Shown here: in pieces, positions 9,139 through 16,813 of the stretch | How positions within the stretch are numbered: the first letter of the stretch is position 1 | Layout: each line of letters opens with the position of its first letter | Assembly: GCA_025451675.1 (NCBI GenBank) | Contig: JANWJZ010000047.1 | Span: forward strand, 1 to 48,683 | Source of the DNA: Halanaerobiales bacterium | Lineage (GTDB): Bacteria > Bacillota > Halanaerobiia > Halanaerobiales > DTU029 | Length of the DNA: 48,683 nt | Reading direction: 5' to 3' | Translations under genes and position numbers: made by a program | Notes under the pieces: generated by a model | Told to the model about the DNA's origin: nothing | Databases searched by the model: none | The model's input: only the letters and a program-made list of their open reading frames with translations

Positions 9139-9825
9139 ATGAATTTTCGAGATATTATCGGGAACGTAATCAAAACTTTTATCAAACCTGGAGAACTTTT
9201 TAAAAAAACAAAGGAAAATAAACAAAACTGGATTTTACCTCTTGCCTTTATTATATTTATTTATTTATTTGGTTCTTATCTCCTTCTTCCTTCCCTTATA
9301 TTACCAGAACATTTAAGTAAACTGAACGCTGTTACTTATCTTGGCCAGCAAGAAAAAGAAGCTGCTTTAGCTTATTTTAATAGTTCCTTTCATAAGTTTT
9401 CCACACTTCTTTCTACTGCTTTTCCCAGGATAATTTATTACCCTGTCCTAAGCTTTTTTTTGACCCTCCTGCCCCTGTTATTTGGCGGAAAACCTGTTAA
9501 ATATTTTCGCATTTTCTCTGCCATAGTCTATACAGGAATAATCAATAGTATTGGTTTTATGATTGATACTTTTTTAAAATTGAAATATCAGACCCTGGAT
9601 ATTGGCCTGAACCTGGCCCTGTTTTTTAAAAGCTCAAATATCTTTATAAATTCATTATTGGGGAAAATAAATATATTTGACTTCTGGCAAATTATCCTGC
9701 TAATAATACTGATATCCGTATATTATGATTATAATAAAAGGAAGTCATCATTTATAATCCTTAATTCCTGGATATTAATAAAAGTTATTTCAGCATATTT
9801 TACCTATTTAAAAGTGATAATATAA
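9139..9825 (+). CDS. Yip1-family membrane protein
   Basis: A 228-residue protein with about five transmembrane segments. The N-terminal pattern (an FKxPGELFKKTKE-type amphipathic stretch, then a first helix at about 32-52) is that of bacterial Yip1/YIP1-domain proteins. The ATG is preceded by AAGGAG at a good distance. It is probably co-transcribed with the DUF1538 gene that follows. Function is unknown in bacteria; the family name comes from eukaryotic Rab-interacting proteins and does not imply the same role. Confidence 0.7.
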   Translation: MNFRDIIGNVIKTFIKPGELFKKTKENKQNWILPLAFIIFIYLFGSYLLLPSLILPEHLSKLNAVTYLGQQEKEAALAYFNSSFHKFSTLLSTAFPRIIYYPVLSFFLTLLPLLFGGKPVKYFRIFSAIVYTGIINSIGFMIDTFLKLKYQTLDIGLNLALFFKSSNIFINSLLGKINIFDFWQIILLIILISVYYDYNKRKSSFIILNSWILIKVISAYFTYLKVII

Positions 9826-9852
9826 AGCGAATAAATCGAAAGGACTGTTTCT

Positions 9853-11340
9853 ATGGATAGTATTGGCAATAAACTAAAGGAAGTCTTGTCCTCTGTCTTA
9901 CCCATTACTATACTGGTATTCTTGCTGAACTTTACTGTTTTGCCCCTGGAGAAGACCCTGTTAATCCGTTTCCTCATGGGTTCAGTATTAATAATTATCG
10001 GCTTGACCATTTTTTTGATTGGTGTAGATATCGGCATTACCCCTGTGGGTAAACTGATGGGTTCAACCCTGGCCAGAACCAATAAGTTATGGCTCGTTAT
10101 TATCGGCGGATTTGCCCTGGGTTTTATTGTTTCCATAGCTGAACCTGATCTCCACATTCTGGCCGGACAGGTTAGCCTGGTTACCTCTGGCATTATCTCC
10201 AAATTCAGCATTGTGGTAGTAGTTTCTATTGGAATCGGGTTATTGCTTTTTACTGGCTTTATCAGAATACTTTATAATATATCTATCTCTATCATGTTGA
10301 CTGTAATTTATATATTTATTTTTCTATTATCACTATTTGTATCGCCAGAGTATCTGGCTATCGCCTTCGATGCTTCCGGCGCCACTACAGGAGCTCTGAC
10401 AGTACCCTTTGTACTGGCATTGGGAACAGGTATCTCTGCATTGAAAAAAGATTCAAAAGACTCTGAAGAAGATAGTTTTGGCCTTATAGGTATTATTTCA
10501 GCAGGTGCCATTATCGGTGTCTTAATCATGGGGGCATTTAGAGGAATTGAGGAAATTTCAGGGGAACTGGGTTCTAAACATTCAGGTGCCTCTTCCCTTT
10601 TATTACCCTTTATAAGGGAGGTAGGCCCCGTATCCAGGGATATACTCCTGGCTTTATCACCCTTTTTACTTATCTTTATCAGCTTCCAAAAGATTTCTTT
10701 CCATCTGGACAGAAAAGCCTTTAGAGGAATATTAAAAGGCCTTTTCTATACATTTATCGGATTGGTGGTATTTATGGTAGGTGTTAATGCCGGTTTTATG
10801 GAGGTCGGCAACCTAATAGGATACAGGCTTTCTCTATTTGAAAACAAATCAGTTTTACTCATCTTCGGTTTTACACTTGGCTTTCTGACAATACTGGCTG
10901 AACCGGCTGTCCATGTCCTGACACATCAGATTGAAGAAGTTACCAGTGGCCATGTCAAAAGAAAATTAGTCTTTCTTGCCCTTTCTATCGGGGTTGGATT
11001 GGCAGTGGCCTTATCCCTGTTAAGAGTCCTGGTCCCGCCAATCAAATTATGGCATTATCTCTTACCGGGATACATTATCGCTATTTTAATGGCCCATTTT
11101 ACACCGAAATTATTTGTGGGAATCGCTTTTGATTCAGGCGGGGTTGCTTCTGGCCCAATGACTGCTACCTTCATCCTGGCTTTCGCCCAGGGAGCGGCAA
11201 AAGCCGTAGAGGGTGCTAATGTATTAATAGATGGATTTGGAATAATTGCCATGGTCGCCTTCACCCCATTAATTGCCTTACAGGGCCTTGGCCTTGTCTA
11301 TAAATTAAAATTGGCAAAACAGAAACTGCAAGAAAGCTAG
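9853..11340 (+). CDS. DUF1538 membrane transporter, paralogue 1 (UmpA/B-like)
   Basis: A 495-residue polytopic membrane protein made of two homologous halves. GVDIG (57-61) matches GVNAG (310-314); AEPDLHIL (96-103) matches AEPAVHVL (349-356); and AFDASGATTGALTVPF (171-186) matches AFDSGGVASGPMTATF (425-440). This is the DUF1538 signature. From memory, a DUF1538 pair called UmpAB from a Halomonas was reported as a two-component Na+(Li+,K+)/H+ antiporter, so cation/proton exchange is the best working role. ATG with GAAAGGA 8 bases upstream. It is followed by a second full-length paralogue and a P-II-like gene, and faces the Trk potassium genes. Transported ion not deducible from sequence. Confidence 0.85.
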   Translation: MDSIGNKLKEVLSSVLPITILVFLLNFTVLPLEKTLLIRFLMGSVLIIIGLTIFLIGVDIGITPVGKLMGSTLARTNKLWLVIIGGFALGFIVSIAEPDLHILAGQVSLVTSGIISKFSIVVVVSIGIGLLLFTGFIRILYNISISIMLTVIYIFIFLLSLFVSPEYLAIAFDASGATTGALTVPFVLALGTGISALKKDSKDSEEDSFGLIGIISAGAIIGVLIMGAFRGIEEISGELGSKHSGASSLLLPFIREVGPVSRDILLALSPFLLIFISFQKISFHLDRKAFRGILKGLFYTFIGLVVFMVGVNAGFMEVGNLIGYRLSLFENKSVLLIFGFTLGFLTILAEPAVHVLTHQIEEVTSGHVKRKLVFLALSIGVGLAVALSLLRVLVPPIKLWHYLLPGYIIAILMAHFTPKLFVGIAFDSGGVASGPMTATFILAFAQGAAKAVEGANVLIDGFGIIAMVAFTPLIALQGLGLVYKLKLAKQKLQES

Positions 11341-11364
11341 GTACACGTTTCTCTTTGCCAATAC

Positions 11365-11394
11365 TTGAATAATTAATTATTTCTATTGTATAAT
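11365..11394 (+). promoter_or_regulatory. strong sigma-A promoter inside the DUF1538 cluster
   Basis: TTGAAT (11365-11370), 18-base spacer, perfect TATAAT (11389-11394). The predicted start (about 11401) is only a few bases before the ATG at 11404, so the small gene would be nearly leaderless. The same promoter can feed the second DUF1538 gene and the P-II-like gene. Confidence 0.75.
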
Positions 11395-11403
11395 ATAGGT
11401 ATT

Positions 11404-11616
11404 ATGTATCTGAGGAGAACAAAACGCAAAAATAAGGATGGTTCAATAGTAACATATTTACAACTCTGTCATAATTATTGGGATCCTGAAGCAGGTTATT
11501 CCAAAACAAAAATCATTTACTCATTTGGAAGAGAGGAGGATGTGGACAGGGAAGTACTGGAAAGGCTCATGAATAGCATTAAACGTTATCTCTATCCTGA
11601 AGAGGAAAAAGACTAG
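11404..11616 (+). CDS. Small protein resembling the N-terminus of IS1634-family transposase
   Basis: A complete 70-codon reading frame: MYLRRTKRKNKDGS, then YLQL, KTKIIYSFGREEDVD, LERLMNSIKRYL. This is the pattern of the first 60-70 residues of IS1634/IS1549-type transposases; the catalytic DDE part is absent, with only 38 bases between the stop and the next gene. ATG 11404 was chosen over TTG 11386, which would lie inside the promoter. There is hardly any ribosome site, in line with a leaderless message. It may be a remnant of an insertion that shed its 3' part, or a retained stand-alone DNA-binding module. Terminal inverted repeats were not seen. Confidence 0.65.
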   Translation: MYLRRTKRKNKDGSIVTYLQLCHNYWDPEAGYSKTKIIYSFGREEDVDREVLERLMNSIKRYLYPEEEKD

Positions 11617-11654
11617 AAATTTATAATATTATAAGATAAGGAAGTGATGAAGAT

Positions 11655-13160
11655 TTGAACATAATAAAAGAGAAATTCAAAGAAGGCCTCGCTGTTGTAT
11701 TACCAATTGCAATACTTGTCTTAATATTAAATTTTACTATTATTCCTCTTGAGAGGGCATTATTAATCCGTTTTATAATTGGTGTATTGCTAATGATTTT
11801 AGGATTACCAATATTTTTGATAGGTGTTGATATAGGGATTACGCAAATCGGTAATCTGACAGGGCATTCCCTGGCCAGAAGTAATAAATTCTGGTTTATA
11901 TTATTTGCCGGCATAATTATGGGATTTATTATTTCCATAGCTGAACCAGGCTTACACGTCCTTTCCGGCCAGGTTGATTTTGTTTCTGCCGGCCAGATCT
12001 CTAGATTGAATATTCTTTTAACAACTGCCCTTGGAATTGGTATTTTACTCGCAATAGGCGCATTGAGGATCGTCTATAATATAGCTCTTGATAAACTTTT
12101 ATTTGTCTTATATGGATTAATATTTCTCCTGAATATCTTTGCCAGTCCTGAATTCTTGGCTATCTCTTTTGATGCTGCTGCTGCCACTACCGGTGCCATG
12201 ACTGTCCCCTTCTTCCTGGCTGTAGCTGCAGGTATTGCCTCTATGAAAAAAGATAGCAAAGCAGCTGAAAGAGACAGCTTTGGACTGGTAGGAGTCACTG
12301 CAACCGGTGCTGTTCTGGCCGTTCTGATCATGAGTATTATCAGCAGGAGCAGTATAAATGTAGCAGATCTGGAATATACTTTACCCCATTCTGATTCAGT
12401 TATCGGACCCTTTCTGCAACAAATTCCCCTTGTTATGAGAGATGTTTTTTACTCTATATTGCCGATATTGGCCATCTTTCTTGTTTTTCAGAAAATATCT
12501 TTTAATCTGGACAAAAAAGCCTTTAGAACAATACTTAAGGGGCTCCTTTATACCTTAATCGGGTTAATCCTCCTGCTAATAGGTGTTAATGCCGGTTTCC
12601 TGGATGTGGGTAGTGTGGTAGGATATAGGTTAGCCACTAAAGATAATACTCCTTTGCTCTTATCCATTGGTTTTATAATAGGTTTTCTAACAATACTGGC
12701 TGAACCTTCCGTCCATGTATTAACTCACCAAATAGAGGACATTACCAGCGGTTATGTCCGGAGACCACTGGTTCTTGCAGCCCTGACTATCGGTGTTGGT
12801 TTATCTATTAGCCTATCCATGTTAAGGATTATAAGTCCGAAGATTAAATTCTGGCATTATATTATACCCGGATATATGTTGACTTTGATTTTGAGCCGCT
12901 TTACGCCAAAACTTTTTGTGGGAATAGCTTTTGATGCTGGTACTGTTGCCTCTGGCTTAATGGCCACTACTTTCATACTTTCTTTTGCCCAGGGAGCCGC
13001 AGGAGCAGTCGAAGGGGCAAATGTACTGGTGGATGCCTTTGGTATAGTGGCAATGGTGACTTTAGTTCCACTGCTTACAGTACAGGTCCTGGGTCTTATA
13101 TTTAAAATGAAATCAAGAGAAAGGAGCCTGGAGAAATTTGAAGGATATGAAGGACTTTGA
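11655..13160 (+). CDS. DUF1538 membrane transporter, paralogue 2 (UmpA/B-like)
   Basis: 501 residues, aligning with the gene at 9853 almost without gaps through residue 490, so the two arose by duplication of a whole double-repeat protein. The same three repeated motifs are present: GVDIG (57-61)/GVNAG (310-314), AEPGLHVL (97-103)/AEPSVHVL (349-356), and SFDAAAATTGAMTVPF (171-186)/AFDAGTVASGLMATTF (425-440). Start is TTG with GGAAG about 10 bases upstream; the only near ATG reaches a stop after three codons. Its 3' end overlaps the start of the P-II-like gene, coupling transporter and regulator synthesis. The pairing fits the two-component DUF1538 (UmpAB) idea. Confidence 0.85.
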   Translation: MNIIKEKFKEGLAVVLPIAILVLILNFTIIPLERALLIRFIIGVLLMILGLPIFLIGVDIGITQIGNLTGHSLARSNKFWFILFAGIIMGFIISIAEPGLHVLSGQVDFVSAGQISRLNILLTTALGIGILLAIGALRIVYNIALDKLLFVLYGLIFLLNIFASPEFLAISFDAAAATTGAMTVPFFLAVAAGIASMKKDSKAAERDSFGLVGVTATGAVLAVLIMSIISRSSINVADLEYTLPHSDSVIGPFLQQIPLVMRDVFYSILPILAIFLVFQKISFNLDKKAFRTILKGLLYTLIGLILLLIGVNAGFLDVGSVVGYRLATKDNTPLLLSIGFIIGFLTILAEPSVHVLTHQIEDITSGYVRRPLVLAALTIGVGLSISLSMLRIISPKIKFWHYIIPGYMLTLILSRFTPKLFVGIAFDAGTVASGLMATTFILSFAQGAAGAVEGANVLVDAFGIVAMVTLVPLLTVQVLGLIFKMKSRERSLEKFEGYEGL

Positions 13161-13803
13161 GTTGATCGTTACAGTAACAAACTTTGGTCTAGGTAGTAAG
13201 GTAATTAAAATTGCCAGGGAATGCGGGGTTTCCGGAGGTACTATCTTTTTGGGAATCGGTACTGTACGTAGCCGCCTTCTGGAGATATTGTCCCTGGATC
13301 ATGTCAGGAGAGAAATTGCCCTGATGGTTGCCGACTGTTCCCTGGTTCCTGGGGTACTGGAAAGGCTTAATGATAAATTTCATTTTGATAAACCACACCA
13401 TGGTATCGCCTTCACTATTCCAGTAAAGGACGTTTACGGGACAAGGGATAGCATTGAGGAATGTAAAGAAAAGAAAGAAAACAGGGGAGATGAAAATACC
13501 ATGTATAAAGCTATCTTTACTGTAGTGGACAGAGGTAAAGGAGAAAATGTCATGGATGCCGCCAAGAGTGCTGGCGCTAGGGGTGGCACCATCATCAATG
13601 CCAGAGGTTCTGGAATCCATGAAACGGAGATTTTATTTTCCATGCCGATAGAACCGGAAAAAGAAGTAGTTATGATTCTGGCCAAAAATGAAATAGTAGA
13701 TAACATTAGCTCTGCTATCAGGGAAGAACTAAAAATTGATGAACCAGGCATGGGAATCATGTTTGTCCTTGATGTTAATAAGACTTATGGGCTTAATGAA
13801 TAA
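13147..13803 (+). CDS. Tandem P-II-like regulatory protein
   Basis: 218 residues with two P-II (GlnB-like) ferredoxin-fold domains in one chain: about residues 3-100 (MKDFELIVTVTNFGLGSKVI, GGTIFLGIG, HHGIAFTIPVKDVYG) and 118-215 (MYKAIFTVVDRGKGENVMDA, GGTIINARG, GMGIMFVLDVNKTYG), joined by a short charged linker. The T-loop lacks the uridylylated Tyr context of GlnB/GlnK, so it is a P-II-like, probably nucleotide-binding regulator rather than a nitrogen-cascade P-II. The ATG at 13147 matches the family start; a TTG at 13138 is an alternative with GGAG close upstream. Overlap with the DUF1538 gene suggests it controls that transporter, as GlnK controls AmtB. Confidence 0.82.
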   Translation: MKDFELIVTVTNFGLGSKVIKIARECGVSGGTIFLGIGTVRSRLLEILSLDHVRREIALMVADCSLVPGVLERLNDKFHFDKPHHGIAFTIPVKDVYGTRDSIEECKEKKENRGDENTMYKAIFTVVDRGKGENVMDAAKSAGARGGTIINARGSGIHETEILFSMPIEPEKEVVMILAKNEIVDNISSAIREELKIDEPGMGIMFVLDVNKTYGLNE

Positions 13804-13830
13804 AACAGTATAAATGAATTAAACAGTATA

Positions 13831-13865
13831 AAAAAACCGCCTGTCTAATTTACAGGCGGTTTTTT
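13831..13865. terminator. bidirectional rho-independent terminator
   Basis: A 9-bp G+C-rich stem (13836-13844 with 13852-13860, 7-base loop) flanked by an A run on the left and a T run on the right. It serves the P-II-like gene on the plus strand and trkH on the minus strand, and overlaps the trkH stop codon. Just before it AAACAGTATAAA occurs twice (13803-13814, 13821-13832). Confidence 0.9.
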
Positions 13866-15303
13866 AGTCTTTCCAGAAAATAGGAGTAATCAATATCAGG
13901 ACTGTATATATCTCCAGCCTACCCAGGATCATTGTAAAAGAGAGCAGGATTTTGGTAAAAGTAGTTAAGCCAGCATAATTCATAGCTGGTCCCACTGAGC
14001 CAAATCCGGGACCTATATTACTTAGTGACGCAACAACAGCAGAAGTGCTGCTGATTAGATCCATATCCTGGGTCAGAAGAATCAAAGACAGACCGGCAAA
14101 GATGAGGAAATAGAGCAATACAAAGGCTATTACATTTTGCACCACATTTTCAGGAATAGTCTGTCCCCCTATCCGGATGGAAATTACACTATTGGGATGA
14201 ATCAGTTTATAAAACTCCCTTTTTATGTATTTAAATACAATCATGACCCTGAGAATTTTTATTCCACCACTGGTAGAACCAGCACAGCCACCAAAAAACA
14301 TGAGGATGAATAAGATCATCTTACTGAAAGCTGGCCAGATACTGTAATCAAGAGTAGCAAATCCAGTAGAAGTAATTATGGTAACAACCTGAAAAGCAGC
14401 CTGCCGGAAAGATAGCAGGATATTTCCCCAGGAGTCTGTTATATTTATGGTTATTAGGATTATTGCTATCCCTATTACCGTACAATAAAACTGGAATTCT
14501 CTATCCTTAAACAATGATTTGAATTTACCCATCAGAACATCATAATAGAGGGAAAAATTTACCCCTGCCAGGAAAGTAAAAATCATAATAACCCATTCAA
14601 TGGAAGGCATGTTATAAGCGGCTATACTTTTATTTTTAGTAGAAAAACCGCCAGTACCCACTGTGGCAAAAGTATGGGTCACAGCATCAAAAAGAGGCAT
14701 TCCCCCTATCTTCAGGAAAATTATCTCTAACCCTGTAAGCAGAATATAAATAATATAAAGAATCCTTGCTGTCTCAGCAATTTTGGGTACCAGTTTGCCT
14801 GGTGTTGGTCCGGTACTCTCAGCCTTTAAAATATTTAAACTGCTCATTCCCACAGCGGGAAGTAGTGACAGTGTAAAAACCAGTACTCCCATACCCCCTA
14901 ACCAGTGGGTTAGACTCCGCCAGAATAAGATACCATGAGGCTGGCTTTCTATATCTTTCAGTACTGAAGCACCCGTTGTGGTAAAGCCAGATACAGTTTC
15001 AAAAAAAGCATCAATAAAATTATCAAAGGTACCTGCCAGTAGAAAAGGAATTGCTCCAAATATAGAGATTAATAGCCAGCCAAGACCTACTATCATAAAT
15101 CCTTCCTTATAGCGGACAGCTTCCTTCCGGGCCCTGCTAAAACTCAAAATAGTTCCTACAAAAGCAGTTATGAGGATTGCTATGAAAAAGGCTTTAAAAT
15201 CAGACTCCCCATAATAAATAGATACCCCCAGAGGTGCTATCATGAATACCGCTTCAACGATTAACAGATGACCTATTGTTTTTAAAACCAGTCCAGAATC
15301 CAT
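13864..15303 (-). CDS. trkH: TrkH-family K+ uptake channel subunit
   Basis: A 479-residue membrane protein with four M1-P-M2 repeats. The selectivity-filter loops are TTTGAS (108-113), ATVGTGG (213-219), TSTGFA (311-316) and SNIGPG (428-433), each with the conserved Gly. It forms the pore through which potassium, or potassium with sodium, enters the cytoplasm, gated by the TrkA ring encoded just upstream. The ATG at 15301-15303 lies 50 bases inside the trkA gene in another frame, so expression is coupled to trkA. In a halophile this pair would serve osmotic and potassium balance. Confidence 0.93.
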   Translation of the reverse strand: MDSGLVLKTIGHLLIVEAVFMIAPLGVSIYYGESDFKAFFIAILITAFVGTILSFSRARKEAVRYKEGFMIVGLGWLLISIFGAIPFLLAGTFDNFIDAFFETVSGFTTTGASVLKDIESQPHGILFWRSLTHWLGGMGVLVFTLSLLPAVGMSSLNILKAESTGPTPGKLVPKIAETARILYIIYILLTGLEIIFLKIGGMPLFDAVTHTFATVGTGGFSTKNKSIAAYNMPSIEWVIMIFTFLAGVNFSLYYDVLMGKFKSLFKDREFQFYCTVIGIAIILITINITDSWGNILLSFRQAAFQVVTIITSTGFATLDYSIWPAFSKMILFILMFFGGCAGSTSGGIKILRVMIVFKYIKREFYKLIHPNSVISIRIGGQTIPENVVQNVIAFVLLYFLIFAGLSLILLTQDMDLISSTSAVVASLSNIGPGFGSVGPAMNYAGLTTFTKILLSFTMILGRLEIYTVLILITPIFWKD

Positions 15304-16654
15304 TTTTACGTATCCTTTCCTTCCCCAGTAAAAATTCCCTTACCAGTCCTGCTGTTTCTGCTTTAGTGATTACAATAATCCTGTCATATTTTTTTATTAC
15401 ATCCTGTCCATGGGGAATAATAACCTTATTATCCCTTATGATTGTAGTAATAATAGTATCTTCCGGCAAATTAAGCTCTTTCAAAGGAATATCTACTGCC
15501 CTTGTTTCAGGGCCGATAAAAAATTCAATGACCTCGGCTTCACCCCCGGGTAATAATGACAGGGAAAGAACCGTCTCCCTCCTGATAAAACCCAGTATTT
15601 TACTGGTCGTAATCAGGCTGGGGGTAATTGTTGTATCGACACCAATATTTGAAGCAAGAGAAATATAATTCTCCCTGTTGACCTTGGCAATCCCCTTTTT
15701 AGCCCCATTCTGTCTTGCCAGTAATGTTGCCAGTATATTCTCTTCATCAAAACCAGATAAAGCAATGAAGGCATCTGTTGTAGCAATTCCTTCTGATTTT
15801 AATAATTCCAGGTCGGTACCATCACCATGGATTATTAAGGTGTCCGGCAGTTCTTCAGATAAGCGTTTACATCTCTCCATATCTTTTTCTATTATCTTGG
15901 TACTGATACCAAGTTTACTCATATACTCAGCTAGGTAATAGGATATCCTTCCCCCCCCAAGAATGATGACCCTCTTTATCTCAAGGGGAACTTCACCGAT
16001 TGAACTAAAATATCCTGCTATTTCCTTTTTTTGTCCGATAACAAAGATATTATCACCGGTTTTTATATAGTGATCCCCTTTGGGAATGATGGTCTCACCA
16101 TCCCTTATGATGGCTGCAATCAAATACTTACCCTGATTGTTCTGCTCTTTGAGCATTTTATTGTTTAAGGGACTATCATCCTGTACATTCAGTTGTACCA
16201 TCTGGACAGAACCATCCCCGAATTCATTTATCATACCTGCAGGGGAAAATGTTAATAATCTGACAATCTCTTCTGCTGTCGTTTTTTCAGGATTAATAAT
16301 AAAATCAATAGGTAGTTTCTCTTTTGGTAGAGACAGGTCATTCTCATATTCCGGATTGCGGATTCTGGCAATGGTCCTTCCAGCCCCCAGGTGTTTTGCC
16401 GACAGGCAGAGAAGTATATTTGTCTCATCACTTTCAGTCACCGCTATAACAATGTCATCTTTATTAACACCAATTTTACTAAGGGATTTTCCAATAAGCC
16501 CATTGGAATGTATAGTAAGGACATCCAGGGTATCATCAACCTTTTTGAGAACCTCTTCATCATTATCGATAACTATAACATCATACATCTCTTTAGATAA
16601 AGCACTGGCTATATTATAACCAACCTTACCGGCCCCAATTATAATAACTCTCAC
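15254..16654 (-). CDS. trkA: TrkA, double-RCK gating subunit of the K+ uptake system
   Basis: 466 residues with two TrkA_N/TrkA_C units. The first Rossmann fold opens with GAGKVG (7-12) and VIDND (28-32); its C domain spans about 140-220. The second opens with ILGGGRISYYLA (231-242) and has its C domain at about 370-450. The protein binds NAD(H)/ATP in the cytoplasm and gates TrkH. The GTG start has GAGGG 8 bases upstream. It is first in the trkA-trkH operon behind a perfect consensus promoter, with no sign of another gene in the transcript. Confidence 0.93.
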   Translation of the reverse strand: MRVIIIGAGKVGYNIASALSKEMYDVIVIDNDEEVLKKVDDTLDVLTIHSNGLIGKSLSKIGVNKDDIVIAVTESDETNILLCLSAKHLGAGRTIARIRNPEYENDLSLPKEKLPIDFIINPEKTTAEEIVRLLTFSPAGMINEFGDGSVQMVQLNVQDDSPLNNKMLKEQNNQGKYLIAAIIRDGETIIPKGDHYIKTGDNIFVIGQKKEIAGYFSSIGEVPLEIKRVIILGGGRISYYLAEYMSKLGISTKIIEKDMERCKRLSEELPDTLIIHGDGTDLELLKSEGIATTDAFIALSGFDEENILATLLARQNGAKKGIAKVNRENYISLASNIGVDTTITPSLITTSKILGFIRRETVLSLSLLPGGEAEVIEFFIGPETRAVDIPLKELNLPEDTIITTIIRDNKVIIPHGQDVIKKYDRIIVITKAETAGLVREFLLGKERIRKNGFWTGFKNNRSSVNR

Positions 16655-16708
16655 CTTTTATCCCTCTTTTATTAGTTTTATATCATATTTACTAAATGAT
16701 GTAAAATC

Positions 16709-16737
16709 ATTATAGCCAAAATAGCATTTGATGTCAA
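16709..16737 (-). promoter_or_regulatory. perfect consensus promoter of trkA-trkH
   Basis: TTGACA (16732-16737), 17-base spacer, TATAAT (16709-16714) on the minus strand: both hexamers match the sigma-A consensus fully. A small dyad, ATGAT-GTAAA-ATCAT (16696-16710), overlaps the -10 and the likely start and could be an operator. Confidence 0.92.
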
Positions 16738-16753
16738 TTCAGGTATATTACCC

Positions 16754-16789
16754 TATAAAAATAGCTGTCTGCCAGGCAGACAGCTATTT
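16754..16789 (-). terminator. terminator after the GH94 gene
   Basis: Inverted arms of 15 bp (16759-16773 and 16775-16789) form a long hairpin, followed on the minus strand by a short T run. It lies 25 bases past the GH94 stop and insulates the trkA promoter from it. Confidence 0.8.
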
Positions 16790-16813
16790 GTAATCCCTTT
16801 ATTCTTTTTTGAC

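Noticed and set aside
9804-10211. Long minus-strand reading frames inside the DUF1538 genes (also 11055-11264, 11621-11938, 12074-12331)
   Set aside because: They mirror the repetitive hydrophobic codons of the real genes, lack ribosome sites and have low-complexity sequence.
15254-15303. The trkA/trkH overlap read as a frameshifted fusion gene
   Set aside because: Both proteins have complete ends typical of their families, so the overlap is real and not a sequencing fault.
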